This document shows positions 1-10,513 of a stretch of DNA of 36,145 nt, piece after piece. How positions within the stretch are numbered: position 1 is the first letter of the stretch; the number at the start of each line of letters is the position of its first letter. The stretch is from Halalkalibacter urbisdiaboli. Its GTDB lineage: Bacteria > Bacillota > Bacilli > Bacillales > Bacillaceae_D. The notes under the pieces were generated by a model. That model saw only the letters and a list, made by a program, of their open reading frames with translations. It searched no databases and was not told the origin of the DNA. The stretch spans positions 1,330,740-1,366,884 of the forward strand of contig NZ_MVJM01000001.1 of NCBI RefSeq assembly GCF_002156385.1. Direction: 5' to 3'. The translations under genes and the position numbers were made by a program.

Positions 1-1652
<1,652 letters not shown>

Positions 1653-1785
1653 AATGGTGAGCTGATTAGCTCGAATAAAAATAAATTGACGAGATTTGAT
1701 TTTATCGAAATAAAACAATCTCTTTTTCGCTTGGCTTTTGTTCAGTTTTCAAAGAACTCTTGCGCCGTTTATTGGCGACTTTTAT

Positions 1786-1814
1786 ATCTTATCAAAACCA
1801 CCGATGTAAGTCAA
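1786..1814 (-). promoter_or_regulatory. rRNA operon promoter P2
   Basis: On the minus strand TTGACT (1814-1809) and TAAGAT (1791-1786) are exactly 17 bp apart, a strong sigma-A promoter about 135 bp before the 16S 5' end. Downstream is the usual rRNA leader with a boxA-like 'TCTTTGAAAACTGAAC' around 1740-1758, which binds antitermination factors in Bacillus. A CGCC/GGCG mini-hairpin with a TTTATT-type loop occurs before and after this promoter (about 1763-1778 and 1848-1861). Confidence 0.8.
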
Positions 1815-1870
1815 TAGTTTTTTAAGAAAAACTTTTTTTGAATCAGCCGCCTTTATTGGCGACAAATATT

Positions 1871-1899
1871 AATTTATCACAAACAGAAATAAAAATCAA
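1871..1899 (-). promoter_or_regulatory. rRNA operon promoter P1
   Basis: On the minus strand TTGATT (1899-1894) and TAAATT (1876-1871) are 17 bp apart. Together with P2 this gives the tandem P1-P2 arrangement typical of Bacillus rrn operons. The -35 begins only 2 bp after the ygxA stop codon, so ygxA and the rRNA promoter are packed tightly with no visible terminator between them. Confidence 0.7.
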
Positions 1900-1901
1900 C
1901 A

Positions 1902-2780
1902 TTAATAATAATCTTTTTTTGCTTTGTAATAAATTTCATCTACTCCTTTAACACCGGACTGCTTACAATCAACACATAAGTAGTGCTTCTCTAATAAGAA
2001 ATTCACTAGCAGGTCTAAATCAATCTTATAATCCTGGACTTCAGGCAACTGCATTAATTCAGAAATCGTCCATGCCCGGCCAGTTGATTCAATTAACGTT
2101 AGTAAATGCTGACTTCCGACACTCACTTTAGAATGAATGGCGAACTCAGTTGCGAGAATGACAAGTTCAATTCTCTTTTCTAACGATTCCTTACTATATA
2201 ATAATTCCTGATACAACTTATAGGTTTCAGGTTCAATTTTTTTAATTTGTTCCCATACTGTAACGTCAGGTAAAGAACCATGATTAATCACAGCTAGGCG
2301 CGCAAGATGATGGAGAGCATGCATTAGGTTACTAAATGCATCAAAGTGAAGATTCTGTTGAAAAAGAAGTTTCCCTTCATTAAAACGGCGAATCATTTTT
2401 GCAAATTGAATCGTCATTTTCTTTGCACGGTCACCTGGAGGAAATGATTCAATTCGTTCTTTCACCCGTTGCAGAAATTGTTCACGTTCAAAAACAATCT
2501 CCCCATTTACCAACCAATCCACTAATCTGCGTTGGTTCCCTGCTATTAATGAATGGTGCATCATTTCTTGACTTAGATCATGGAAGGCGATCGTTTTTCC
2601 ATTTACAAGATAATGCTTCACTTGCCAATCCACCTCGGCCTGTTTCTTTATCAAGAGCACAATCGCATCAAAGCCATCTGTAATCGATAACGGTGATTGT
2701 TCTCTCTCTAAACTAAGAATGGCATACGTATCAGGTTCATTCACTCTATCTTGGTATAATTGGTGCAAAGCAAGGTCCAT
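1902..2780 (-). CDS. ygxA: YgxA-like nucleotidyltransferase-fold protein
   Basis: A 292-residue soluble protein, recognised as YgxA from its sequence character and its position directly upstream of the rRNA operon, as in B. subtilis. The N-terminal part (about 1-120) resembles the nucleotidyltransferase-like domain annotated for this family. The rest is alpha-helical and ends in a winged-helix-like stretch (about 220-290). I see no complete catalytic triad that would prove transferase activity, so the biochemical role is unknown. The start ATG at 2780 follows a G-rich Shine-Dalgarno (GGGGGGATG). The gene reads into the rRNA promoters. Confidence 0.8.
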   Translation of the reverse strand: MDLALHQLYQDRVNEPDTYAILSLEREQSPLSITDGFDAIVLLIKKQAEVDWQVKHYLVNGKTIAFHDLSQEMMHHSLIAGNQRRLVDWLVNGEIVFEREQFLQRVKERIESFPPGDRAKKMTIQFAKMIRRFNEGKLLFQQNLHFDAFSNLMHALHHLARLAVINHGSLPDVTVWEQIKKIEPETYKLYQELLYSKESLEKRIELVILATEFAIHSKVSVGSQHLLTLIESTGRAWTISELMQLPEVQDYKIDLDLLVNFLLEKHYLCVDCKQSGVKGVDEIYYKAKKDYY

Positions 2781-2928
2781 TAAAGCATCCCCCCAAAAAA
2801 ATCACTTTCCAACTCAAAATGCTACTTAAACATGTTTCTACACAAATGAACGAACTCCTTTTTTTCAATGATCTTTCATACGATGTTTACGGGGTCTATG
2901 CTATACTCATTATTGGGAGGGACAGCTT

Positions 2929-3291
2929 ATGAGTATTAAGTATTCTAATAAAATTAATAAAATCCGGACATTTGCTCTTTCACTTGTTTTTATAGGCATT
3001 CTCGTTATGTATATAGGGATTTTCTTCAAAGGTTCTACCATTTTAATGTCATTAGCCATGATTATCGGCTTACTTTGCATTATCGGAAGTACCTTCGTCT
3101 ATTTTTGGATTGGGATGCTCTCAACTAAAACGATTCAGGTCATTTGTCCAAATTGCCAAAAGCCAACTAAAATTCTTGGTCGTGTTGATGCATGTATGAA
3201 CTGTAGTGAGCCTTTAACATTAGATAAATCATTAGAAGGAAAAGAATTTGATGAACGTTATAATAAAAAGGCTAACCAGAAAAAGGGCTGA
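2929..3291 (+). CDS. ygzB: YgzB-like membrane protein with zinc ribbon
   Basis: A 120-residue protein with two hydrophobic segments (about 13-33 and 36-62) followed by a small zinc ribbon: CPNC at 73-76 and CMNC at 89-92. The C-terminal tail is highly charged. This matches the conserved Bacillus protein YgzB, which sits next to perR in B. subtilis. Function is unknown; the arrangement suggests a membrane-anchored protein with a cytoplasmic metal-binding knob. The start ATG is preceded by GGGAGGGACAGCTT. It is convergent with perR, with a repeat element between them. Confidence 0.85.
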   Translation: MSIKYSNKINKIRTFALSLVFIGILVMYIGIFFKGSTILMSLAMIIGLLCIIGSTFVYFWIGMLSTKTIQVICPNCQKPTKILGRVDACMNCSEPLTLDKSLEGKEFDERYNKKANQKKG

Positions 3292-3294
3292 GTA

Positions 3295-3400
3295 AAGGGC
3301 AGCGAAAAACTACTTCTTGTAACTCAAAAAAGAAGTAATGGCTCCACACATTACTTAAAGGGCAGTGAAAAAGGGAAACCCACCTTTTTTCACTGCCCTT
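3295..3400. repeat. Intergenic palindromic repeat, copy R1
   Basis: This is the complete form of the repeat family in the window, lying in the ygzB-perR convergent gap in reverse orientation. Read on the minus strand it has three modules. A is a hairpin with arms around GGGCAGTGAAAAAGG (3360-3374 with 3383-3397). B is AAGTAATG-N8-CATTACTT with a loop close to TGYGGAGC. C contains GAGTTACAAGAAGTAGTTTT. The element is bounded by short GGGCAGYG ends. Other copies are at 10414, 15817, 23222 and 31090. No protein is encoded. Confidence 0.75.
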
Positions 3401-3423
3401 CTCTAGTTTCTTTCTTTTTAACA

Positions 3424-3460
3424 TAAAAAAACACACCCAATATGTAAATAGGATGTGTTC
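3424..3460 (-). terminator. perR terminator
   Basis: On the minus strand a hairpin with arms AACACATCC (3459-3451) and GGGTGTGTT (3438-3430) is followed by a run of T. It sits just after the perR stop. Confidence 0.75.
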
Positions 3461-3466
3461 GGACAT

Positions 3467-3904
3467 TTAATGTTGAACCTTTTTTACACAACCTGGGCAC
3501 GTTCCATAAATCTCCATACGGTGACTATGAATCCGAAATCCAGTGACGTGCTCGGCCAACGTCTCAACTTCATCTAAACCCGGATAATGAAAATCAACAA
3601 TCTTGCCGCAATCTTGGCAAATCACATGATAATGATCAGAGGTTACACAATCAAACCTACTAGAGGAATCACCATAGGTTAGTTCTTTAACAATCCCTAC
3701 TTCTTTAAATACACGTAGATTATTATATACCGTGGCAACACTCATATTCGGAAAGCGGTCCTCTAACGCTTTGTATATTTCATCAGCAGTCGGATGAGTC
3801 ATTGATTCATATAGAAATTCCAAGATAGCATGACGTTGAGGGGTCATTCGAACGCGAGTGCTTTTAAGAGCTTCAATGGCGTCTTGCAAGCGATGATTAG
3901 ACAT
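3467..3904 (-). CDS. perR: Peroxide-sensing repressor PerR
   Basis: This Fur-family repressor senses H2O2 by metal-catalysed oxidation of histidine. The 145-residue length equals B. subtilis PerR. All regulatory metal ligands are present at the family positions: H37, D85, H91, H93 and D104. The structural zinc site is complete too: C96, C99, C136 and C139. The N-terminal winged helix covers about 1-80. I chose the ATG at 3904, which has the Shine-Dalgarno GTGAGGTG 7 nt upstream; an in-frame ATG two codons earlier is too close to it. The bcp peroxidase gene is nearby. The promoter carries a PerR box, so the gene is probably autoregulated. Confidence 0.96.
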   Translation of the reverse strand: MSNHRLQDAIEALKSTRVRMTPQRHAILEFLYESMTHPTADEIYKALEDRFPNMSVATVYNNLRVFKEVGIVKELTYGDSSSRFDCVTSDHYHVICQDCGKIVDFHYPGLDEVETLAEHVTGFRIHSHRMEIYGTCPGCVKKVQH

Positions 3905-3941
3905 CGTCATGCACCTCACTTTCAAGAAAACAATTCTTACT

Positions 3942-3979
3942 TTATAATTAGTATAATATATACTAAATGCTCATGTCAA
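3942..3979 (-). promoter_or_regulatory. perR promoter with PerR box
   Basis: On the minus strand TTGACA (3979-3974) and TATACT (3955-3950) are 18 bp apart. Overlapping the -10, plus strand 3942-3956 reads TTATAATTAGTATAA, one mismatch from the published PerR box TTATAATNATTATAA. Repressor bound here would block RNA polymerase, which fits the known autoregulation of perR in B. subtilis. Confidence 0.8.
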
Positions 3980-3984
3980 CGTTG

Positions 3985-4278
3985 TCATAGTGCAAATAGT
4001 GGGGCTGTATCTTTAACATCGATTAGAAAAGATGTATAACGATGAACTTCTTTAACCTTCCGCTGCTTTCGCTGTTCAACGGCTAAACAAGCCTCTTGTA
4101 ATGATTGCTGAAGCTCCGGTAAATCTTCTTCCTCAACACCAAATAAAAAGGTCGTATTTCCCTTCTTTAAAAAACCACCCGAACTTGCAAGCTCTGTCAT
4201 TCGATAGCCCTTCTCCCGCAAATCCTTCTCTACATGATCCGCATAAAAATTATCAATAATACATACTAACATCTTCAT
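3985..4278 (-). CDS. DarA-like (PII-fold) c-di-AMP receptor family protein
   Basis: A 97-residue protein of the cyclic-di-AMP receptor family (DUF970/PF06153; B. subtilis DarA is YaaQ). The family's central motif is clear: GGFLKKGNTTFLFGVE from residue 34, as in DarA's GGFLKSGNTTF segment. It is shorter than DarA (about 109 residues) and lacks the long glycine-rich B-loop before the last strand, so it is a paralogue rather than DarA itself. In B. subtilis I recall no such gene between perR and bcp. Whether it binds c-di-AMP cannot be told from sequence. The start ATG follows a G-rich Shine-Dalgarno (GGGGGGCG). Confidence 0.8.
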   Translation of the reverse strand: MKMLVCIIDNFYADHVEKDLREKGYRMTELASSGGFLKKGNTTFLFGVEEEDLPELQQSLQEACLAVEQRKQRKVKEVHRYTSFLIDVKDTAPLFAL

Positions 4279-4352
4279 AAGATTACGCCCCCCTATTATA
4301 ACCGTTATAGTTTAGTGTATTCGGTTTAGGCACTTCTCGTTACGTTCAAACC

Positions 4353-4826
4353 TTATTGGTTCTTTAAGTCCTTAACAAATTGTAAGGCCTCTTCAACATG
4401 GTCCTTCACTCTCACTTTACGCCACTCTTTTACGATAGTCCCCTCTTTATCAATAACAAATGTTGAGCGTTCAATCCCCATATATTCCTTACCAAAGTTC
4501 TTTTTAAGCTTCCAAACATCATAAAGCTCGGCAACCTTATGTTCCTCATCTGCCAAAAGCAGGAATGGGAGCTGATATTTATCAATAAACTTTTCGTGCC
4601 TTGCAATAGAATCTGGGCTAACCCCGATAATTACGGCATCTAATTGCTTAAAGTCTTCAATACGGTCACGAAAATCACACGCCTGTGTTGTACAGCCTGG
4701 AGTCATATCTTTCGGGTAAAAATATAAAACTACGTACTTCCCTTTAAAATCAGATAATGACACTTCCTCTCCGGAATTAGCTGGCAAGGAAAAGTTCGGA
4801 GCCGCTTGTCCTACATTTATAGTCAT
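4353..4826 (-). CDS. bcp: Thiol peroxidase Bcp (atypical 2-Cys peroxiredoxin)
   Basis: A 157-residue peroxiredoxin of the Bcp/PrxQ group (YgaF in B. subtilis), reducing H2O2 and organic peroxides in the cytoplasm with thioredoxin. The active site reads TPGCTTQAC: peroxidatic C45 and resolving C50, the spacing typical of alpha-helical PrxQ enzymes. The thioredoxin-fold strand VVLYFYPKD precedes it. A Shine-Dalgarno-like AGGAAGG lies upstream of the ATG. The gene is divergent from gsaB. No clear PerR box is seen in front of it. Confidence 0.94.
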   Translation of the reverse strand: MTINVGQAAPNFSLPANSGEEVSLSDFKGKYVVLYFYPKDMTPGCTTQACDFRDRIEDFKQLDAVIIGVSPDSIARHEKFIDKYQLPFLLLADEEHKVAELYDVWKLKKNFGKEYMGIERSTFVIDKEGTIVKEWRKVRVKDHVEEALQFVKDLKNQ

Positions 4827-4884
4827 TACTATTCACAACCTTCCTAATTAGATGTTTCTTTAAGAGTAGCGAAAGTTCATCCCT

Positions 4885-4913
4885 TTGACAACTGCTCTCG
4901 AGTGATTTTTACT
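4885..4913 (+). promoter_or_regulatory. gsaB promoter candidate
   Basis: TTGACA (4885-4890) and TTTACT (4908-4913) are 17 bp apart, about 95 bp upstream of the gsaB start. The -35 is perfect and the -10 matches 4 of 6 bases. Confidence 0.5.
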
Positions 4914-5006
4914 GTTCTACTCGTAGCACGCGTACCTTGCCGTTTTAGTTCGCTTGTGGTTGAATAACAGACAGGTAGATGAAAGCTATATTTGGAGGTA
5001 GAAATC

Positions 5007-6305
5007 ATGAATTGGAAAACGTCGGAACGTTTATATAAAGAAGCCGAGGAGCTGATTGTCGGTGGGGTGAATAGTCCTTCAAGAGCCTATAAAGGCGTTG
5101 GCGGTGGCACTCCTATCTTTATGGAAAAGGCAAAAGGCGCCTACTTCTGGGATGTTGATGGGAACCGGTATATTGATTATTTAGCTGCATATGGACCGAT
5201 TATTACAGGACATGCCCATCCGCATATTACGAAAGCGATTCAAGCAGCTGCAGAGAATGGAGTGTTATACGGAACTCCAACAAAACTTGAAAATCAATTT
5301 GCAACGATGTTAAAGGAAGCTATTCCGTCGTTAGAAAAAGTCCGTTTTGTTAATTCGGGGACAGAGGCAGTTATGACGACCATTCGTGTTGCACGTGCAT
5401 ATACCGGTCGAGATAAAATCATTAAATTTGCCGGCTGCTACCACGGTCATTCTGATTTAGTACTCGTCGCTGCTGGCTCTGGCCCCTCAACTCTCGGTAC
5501 ACCAGATTCTGCTGGGGTAACGAAAAGTATTGCAAAGGAAGTCATAACCGTCCCATTCAATGACATCGAATCTTATAAAGAAGCTTTACAAAAGTGGGGA
5601 GATGAAATTGCCGCAGTCCTCGTTGAACCGATTGTAGGAAACTTTGGAATCGTTGAACCTGAGCCTGGCTTTCTTGAAGCTGTTAATGACTTGACTCACG
5701 AGGCTGGTGCACTTGTCATATACGACGAGGTCATCACTGCGTTTCGCTTCATGTACGGAGGAGCTCAAAATTATTTAAATGTAGAACCTGACATGACCGC
5801 TTTAGGAAAAATTATCGGCGGCGGCTTACCAATTGGTGCTTACGGCGGACGGGTTGACATTATGGAGCAGGTAGCTCCGTTAGGACCCGCTTATCAAGCT
5901 GGTACGATGGCAGGAAACCCCGCTTCAATGAGCGCCGGCATCGCTTGCTTAGAAGTTTTAAAGCAGGAAGGTGTTTACGAACAATTGGACCGACTTGGAG
6001 AAATGCTAGAGAATGGCATACAGAAACTTATAAACAAACATCAAATCCCCGCTACAACGAATCGTTTAAAAGGAGCATTAACGGTTTATTTCACGACAGA
6101 AAAGGTGAAAAATTACGAGCAAGCAGAACAATCAAATGGCGAACAATTTGCGATATTTTTCAAAGAATTATTGAAACAAGGAATCAACTTAGCCCCTTCT
6201 AAATACGAGGCTTGGTTTCTTACAACTGCCCATACCGAGGAAGATATTGAAGAAACGTTACGTGCTGTCGATCAGGCATTTGCCGTTGTTGCTAAGTCTA
6301 TTTAA
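5007..6305 (+). CDS. gsaB: Glutamate-1-semialdehyde 2,1-aminomutase
   Basis: This PLP enzyme converts glutamate-1-semialdehyde to 5-aminolevulinate for heme synthesis. The 432 residues contain the PLP-phosphate loop NSGTEAV (about 116-122), the D240 motif YDEV, and the Schiff-base lysine in LGKIIGGG (K268). Position between bcp and ygaE identifies it as the gsaB paralogue rather than hemL of the hemAXCDBL operon, as in B. subtilis. The ATG at 5007 is the likely start because GGAGGT lies 7 nt upstream; an in-frame TTG five codons earlier overlaps that Shine-Dalgarno. Confidence 0.95.
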   Translation: MNWKTSERLYKEAEELIVGGVNSPSRAYKGVGGGTPIFMEKAKGAYFWDVDGNRYIDYLAAYGPIITGHAHPHITKAIQAAAENGVLYGTPTKLENQFATMLKEAIPSLEKVRFVNSGTEAVMTTIRVARAYTGRDKIIKFAGCYHGHSDLVLVAAGSGPSTLGTPDSAGVTKSIAKEVITVPFNDIESYKEALQKWGDEIAAVLVEPIVGNFGIVEPEPGFLEAVNDLTHEAGALVIYDEVITAFRFMYGGAQNYLNVEPDMTALGKIIGGGLPIGAYGGRVDIMEQVAPLGPAYQAGTMAGNPASMSAGIACLEVLKQEGVYEQLDRLGEMLENGIQKLINKHQIPATTNRLKGALTVYFTTEKVKNYEQAEQSNGEQFAIFFKELLKQGINLAPSKYEAWFLTTAHTEEDIEETLRAVDQAFAVVAKSI

Positions 6306-6373
6306 TTCTAGGAGTTTGCGCCTCTCAAAAGTAAGAGAATGAATTCGCACACTCCTTCGTAAGACATTGCTTT

Positions 6374-6405
6374 GAGGTTGTTTTTAGGACAACCTCTTAT
6401 TTCAT
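6374..6405 (+). terminator. gsaB terminator
   Basis: Arms GAGGTTGT (6374-6381) and ACAACCTC (6389-6396) are followed by TTATTTCATTTCTT. The U-tract is imperfect but the stem is complete. Confidence 0.7.
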
Positions 6406-6590
6406 TTCTTACTGTTTTTTTACCGTCATGTTCATCTCTCATTTTTAATACGATAAAAGGTGTCCATAATAAACAAAAGACCAAAACTCTATTGATCTTC
6501 TTCTAAAGACATTGTATAGTACGTAAGGCCTTCATTCCTGAAATGTTAGGTTCGGCATTCTATTCCGTTTAGAAAGGATTTTTTAACGAA

Positions 6591-7676
6591 ATGAAATTAG
6601 GAGCTCGTATATTTAAAACAGGGCTTGCCATTATACTCTCTTTATACTTGGCTATACTCTTTAACCTTGAACCACCGATGTTCGCAGCACTTGCAGCCGC
6701 CTTTGCTATTCAGCCATCAATTTATCGTACTTTTCAAACAATCCTTGACCAAGTGCAGGCTAATGTCATCGGTGCCGTATTAGGAATTATTTTCGTCATC
6801 ACATTTGGGCATGAACCTTTTGTTGTGGGGCTTGTTGTCGTCTTGGCAATTGCTATTATTTTGAAGGTGAAGCTAGAGCCGACGACGATTCCCTTAGCTA
6901 TCGTTACAATCATCGTTATTATGGAAAGCCCTTCTGAAACGTTTGTTGAGTTTGCAACAGGACGATTTATTTTAATTTTAGTAGGGGTCTTTGCTGCTTT
7001 TATAGTTAATCTCGTCTTTATCCCACCACGTTATGAAACGAAGCTCTATTATAAAATTCAACATGCAACAGAAAGTATCATTCAGTGGATAAACCTGCTT
7101 ATTAGAAGGGATGCAGACCCGAGAAGTCTTAAAAGAGATATACAGCGACTTGAAGAACAGATGGTGAAGCTAGAAAATCTTTATTTACTGTATAAAGAAG
7201 AGCGAAACTACTTTATGAAAAACAAATACGCTAAAGCACGTAAGGTCGTCTTATTTCGCCAAATGGTTCTAACAACAAAAAAAGCGTTATTTGTACTAAA
7301 AAATTTAGAGCGACGTTCCGAGGAGCTTCATTCCTTACCAGAAGGATTTGAGAAAAACATTGAAATACAGCTTGATCAATTAACGAAATATCACGATCGG
7401 ATCCTTTTACGATATATCGGGAAAGTGACATCACAGCCTGCTGAAGAAATGATGAATGAAATTAACGATGGGAAGATTGCATTAACCGAACTTTTCATCC
7501 ATCAATACGAGGAAAAAGCTATTAGCCAGGCCCAGTGGCTTCATATCCTCCCGATTATCTCGCAAATCATTGAATACCAGGAACAGCTCGAGCACTTAGA
7601 TAATTTAGTCGATAGCTTCTTTAATTATCATAAGGACGAAAACCAAGTCAAAGTTCAGGAAATAGAAGAAGAATAA
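6591..7676 (+). CDS. ygaE: YgaE-like aromatic acid exporter family membrane protein
   Basis: A 361-residue protein of the aromatic-acid-exporter (ArAE/FUSC-like) family. The first 145 residues form about four to five membrane segments. The remaining 200 are charged, helical and probably cytoplasmic, typical of the ArAE_1 plus C-terminal domain layout. YgaE occupies this place in B. subtilis. The substrate is unknown; a role in exporting aromatic acids is family inference only. The ATG has AAAGGA 11 nt upstream, a rather long spacing. It is convergent with ygaD across a shared terminator. Confidence 0.85.
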   Translation: MKLGARIFKTGLAIILSLYLAILFNLEPPMFAALAAAFAIQPSIYRTFQTILDQVQANVIGAVLGIIFVITFGHEPFVVGLVVVLAIAIILKVKLEPTTIPLAIVTIIVIMESPSETFVEFATGRFILILVGVFAAFIVNLVFIPPRYETKLYYKIQHATESIIQWINLLIRRDADPRSLKRDIQRLEEQMVKLENLYLLYKEERNYFMKNKYAKARKVVLFRQMVLTTKKALFVLKNLERRSEELHSLPEGFEKNIEIQLDQLTKYHDRILLRYIGKVTSQPAEEMMNEINDGKIALTELFIHQYEEKAISQAQWLHILPIISQIIEYQEQLEHLDNLVDSFFNYHKDENQVKVQEIEEE

Positions 7677-7694
7677 AAGAGAATGCGAAAAAGA

Positions 7695-7735
7695 GGCTGT
7701 GCCAAAAGGATTTAACCTTTTGGCACAGCCTTTCA
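7695..7735. terminator. Bidirectional ygaE/ygaD terminator
   Basis: A perfect 15-bp stem: GGCTGTGCCAAAAGG (7695-7709) pairs with CCTTTTGGCACAGCC (7716-7730) around a 6-nt loop. TTTC follows on the plus strand and TCTTTTTCGC on the minus strand, so it can serve both convergent genes. Confidence 0.9.
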
Positions 7736-7773
7736 TGTGAGCGGGGTCCTCATCGTATAGCTGCCCCGTTTTT

Positions 7774-9519
7774 CTAGTTCAACTGCTGTACTTCAAATAA
7801 CTTTTTGTAGCTACCATTTTGCGATATTAATTGGTCGTGATTGCCCGTTTCAACGATTTCTCCGTTTTCAATTACGACAATCCGATCCGCATGGGTAATC
7901 GTAGATAAACGATGAGCTACAATAAATGTCGTTCGATCCTTTGCAAGGATTTCTAGCGCTTCCTGAATATAATGCTCACTTTCCAAATCAAGTGCCGAAG
8001 TAGCTTCATCGAAAATTAGAACTGGCGGGTTCTTTAGAAACACGCGCGCAATCGCAATTCGTTGCTTCTGACCACCTGAGAGCTTTACACCTCGTTCACC
8101 GACTTCTGTATCATAGCCATTAGGCAAATTCATAATAAAACCATGTGCATTGGCTGCTTTCGCTGCCAAGATGACTTCCTCTTCGGATGCATCAGGATTT
8201 CCCATTAATATATTCGTCTTGACCGAATCACTGAATAATACCGTATCTTGTAGAACCATTCCAATTTTGTCTCGTAAACTCCGAACTTTATAATGTCGAA
8301 TGTCTGTCCCATCAAGTAAAATTCGCCCAGAGGTCACATCATAAAACCGAGGAATCAAGCTTATCAATGTACTTTTACCACCGCCGCTCATTCCAACGAA
8401 TGCTACCGTTTCCCCTTGATTGATCGTTAAGTTCAAATCCTTTAGTACAGGCTTTTCATCCTGTTCATAGGAAAAGGTCACATTCTCAAATTTCACTTCA
8501 CCACGGGCCTTCGCTAATTCCCTTGCATTCGGTTCATCTTTAATATCATATTTTTCATCAATAAACTCAAAAACACGATCCATTGAAGCAATCGATTGAG
8601 TCAATGTAGTTGATGAGTTAACGAGACGCCGTAAAGGACTATAAAGTCGCTCCATATACATAACGAAGGCAGTCATAGCCCCAAGCTCTAGACTCTCCTG
8701 AATGACGAGGTAGCCTGATGCTAAAATAACGAACAAAGGAGCGACATCTGTAATTGTATTGACGACAGCATGTGTTTTCGCATTCCATTTTGTTTGTTCA
8801 AGCGCCTTCGATAAAAACTTCCCATTTCGCTTCGCAAATTGTTCTTCTTCATAGTCCTCTAATGCAAAGCTTCGAATGACACTCATCCCTTGAACACGTT
8901 CATGCAAATGCGCCTGTACATCAGCCAAAGCTTGAGAACGTACTCTTGTTAAATGCCTTAGTCGACTATAAAAATATTTAATAGAAAAACCGTACAATGG
9001 AAACATCGAAATAGCGACAAAGGTTAACCACACATTTAAATTGAACATAATAATAATCGCAATAATAATTGTTGCCGTATCAAGCCATATATTCATTAAA
9101 CCGGTTATGACAAAGTTCTTCGTTTGTTCTACATCGTGAATGACACGAGAAATAATTTCTCCTACTTTACGATTAGAATAAAAACGTAAACTTAATTTTT
9201 GAATATGATTAAATAATTGCTCTCGAATATCGTATAATATCTTACTACCGATCCATTGTGCAAAATATTGACGATAGTACTCAATAGGCGGACGCAAAAC
9301 GATGAATACAAAAAGCAGCGCCCCCATCACCGTCAATAGAATGGATGTCTTTTCATCCTGCGACATTCCTTCTACAAGAATAATATCATCAATGACATAC
9401 TTCATGACTAGAGGAATCATTAAAGGAATTCCAAATTTCAACAGACCGATAATAATCGTTATAATAATTGCTTTCCAATACGGCTTCACAAAAACCATAT
9501 ATCGTTTGATACTATCCAG
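7774..9519 (-). CDS. ygaD: ABC transporter with fused permease and ATPase (YgaD)
   Basis: A half-transporter exporter of the MsbA/BmrA type: a six-helix membrane domain followed by an ATPase domain with Walker [10 protein letters not shown], signature LSGGQ and Walker [13 protein letters not shown]. It matches B. subtilis YgaD in position and layout. The substrate is unknown. The open frame extends upstream to an ATG at 9636, but that stretch encodes a perfect hairpin region and looks non-coding. The best ribosome site is AAGGTGGTG, with a CTG codon (9519) 6 nt downstream, giving 581 residues beginning (M)DSIKRYM. An ATG at 9537 is the conservative alternative but has a poor Shine-Dalgarno. 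Confidence 0.9.
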   Translation of the reverse strand: MDSIKRYMVFVKPYWKAIIITIIIGLLKFGIPLMIPLVMKYVIDDIILVEGMSQDEKTSILLTVMGALLFVFIVLRPPIEYYRQYFAQWIGSKILYDIREQLFNHIQKLSLRFYSNRKVGEIISRVIHDVEQTKNFVITGLMNIWLDTATIIIAIIIMFNLNVWLTFVAISMFPLYGFSIKYFYSRLRHLTRVRSQALADVQAHLHERVQGMSVIRSFALEDYEEEQFAKRNGKFLSKALEQTKWNAKTHAVVNTITDVAPLFVILASGYLVIQESLELGAMTAFVMYMERLYSPLRRLVNSSTTLTQSIASMDRVFEFIDEKYDIKDEPNARELAKARGEVKFENVTFSYEQDEKPVLKDLNLTINQGETVAFVGMSGGGKSTLISLIPRFYDVTSGRILLDGTDIRHYKVRSLRDKIGMVLQDTVLFSDSVKTNILMGNPDASEEEVILAAKAANAHGFIMNLPNGYDTEVGERGVKLSGGQKQRIAIARVFLKNPPVLIFDEATSALDLESEHYIQEALEILAKDRTTFIVAHRLSTITHADRIVVIENGEIVETGNHDQLISQNGSYKKLFEVQQLN

Positions 9520-9588
9520 AAAAAGCACCACCTTCATGTTCTTATCTATAACGTATGAAGCACGGTTATACCCCATGACAGCCATAGC

Positions 9589-9620
9589 AAGGCCGGCATG
9601 AGACAGCTCATACCGGCCTT
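9589..9620 (-). other. Strong hairpin between ygaC and ygaD
   Basis: Arms AAGGCCGGCATGAG (9589-9602) and CTCATACCGGCCTT (9607-9620) pair over 14 bp with one wobble and a 4-nt loop. On the minus strand it lies between the ygaC stop and the ygaD start. The following U-run is weak, so it may be a partial terminator or a processing/stability element rather than a full stop. Confidence 0.6.
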
Positions 9621-9657
9621 TAAAGTCTTTGTTCATTTACTTTTCGGACCGCCTTAT

Positions 9658-10185
9658 TTATCGGTATTGTAGAAAACGTTCATACCAATTCTCAATAAAT
9701 TGAGGAGCAAACGGACCCTTACGTTGATGAATCCACGATATTAATTCATCAACACTTCGCTGTAGAATGGCATCTAATTCAGGTGGATAATTCATTTCCT
9801 TTCGATGCTGCTCATACTCATCTTCATCTAAGAGCTTAAAGGTCATATCTGGGAACACTTTAATATCAAGATCATAATCAATATATTTTAAAGCTTCATT
9901 ATCCCAAGTAAAAGGGGAACCGAGGTTGCAATAGTAATAAATACCATCTGCTCGTATCATTCCAATTGTATTAAACCATTGCTCCGAATCAAAATAACAA
10001 ATGGCAGGCTCACGAGTTCTCCAATTTCTCCCATCTGATTCTTTCACTAAAATTCGGTCATTTCCTCCGATCACAACCTTTGACGTCCCTTTAAGCACAA
10101 TTGTTTCTTCCCAAATGCGATGAATGGATCCATTATGCTTATAGCTTTGGATTTGAATGTTGCTGCCTACTTTGGGAAAATTCAT
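9658..10185 (-). CDS. ygaC: YgaC/Ntdp-like nucleoside tri- and diphosphatase (DUF402)
   Basis: A 175-residue DUF402 protein. Characterised members hydrolyse nucleoside tri- and diphosphates, named Ntdp in S. aureus. The family region with conserved W, Y and acidic residues is visible: [10 protein letters not shown], then [14 protein letters not shown]. The ATG at 10185 is preceded by AAAGGAG; seven codons of open frame upstream overlap that site and are excluded. It lies upstream of ygaD as in B. subtilis. The minus-strand promoter candidate is TTCAAA-N16-TATAAT (10359-10332). Confidence 0.85.
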   Translation of the reverse strand: MNFPKVGSNIQIQSYKHNGSIHRIWEETIVLKGTSKVVIGGNDRILVKESDGRNWRTREPAICYFDSEQWFNTIGMIRADGIYYYCNLGSPFTWDNEALKYIDYDLDIKVFPDMTFKLLDEDEYEQHRKEMNYPPELDAILQRSVDELISWIHQRKGPFAPQFIENWYERFLQYR

Positions 10186-10413
10186 AAATGGCTCCTTTCT
10201 ATTCAATTTTTTGGACGTCAGTAGATAGAGCAGTACATAGCTTGTACGAGTTGATTTGTAAGGCCAGTCTTCTACTCTAATTTCTACCTCTCCGTATCAA
10301 CTATCTTGCATCTTTACATACATTCACATCTATTATACAGTTTTAACAGCTTATTTGAAACGGTAAGACAACAGTTAGACAAAATTAGGTGAATTTTATG
10401 TATATAAATACGA

Positions 10414-10447
10414 CACTGAAAAAGGGTAGGTTTCCCCTTTTTCAGTG
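10414..10447. repeat. Intergenic palindromic repeat, copy R2 (hairpin module only)
   Basis: Arms CACTGAAAAAGGG (10414-10426) and CCCTTTTTCAGTG (10435-10447) form a perfect 13-bp stem. This is module A of the family without modules B and C. Confidence 0.75.
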
Positions 10448-10470
10448 GCTTCATATCGTCGGCTTTCAAA

Positions 10471-10505
10471 TAAAAACACCCTCTGAACGATATGTCAGAG
10501 GGTGT
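10471..10505 (-). terminator. sspE terminator
   Basis: On the minus strand a perfect 11-bp stem, ACACCCTCTGA (10505-10495) with TCAGAGGGTGT (10486-10476), is followed by TTTTTATTTG. Confidence 0.85.
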
Positions 10506-10513
10506 CCCACTTA

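Larger units (their letters stand above)
10186..10513. other. 328-bp gap upstream of ygaC and downstream of sspE
   Basis: No gene is visible here. From the ygaC side it holds a promoter candidate on the minus strand (TTCAAA 10359-10354, TATAAT 10337-10332, spacer 16), then hairpin copy R2 of the palindromic repeat (10414-10447), then the sspE terminator (10471-10505). Confidence 0.7.
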
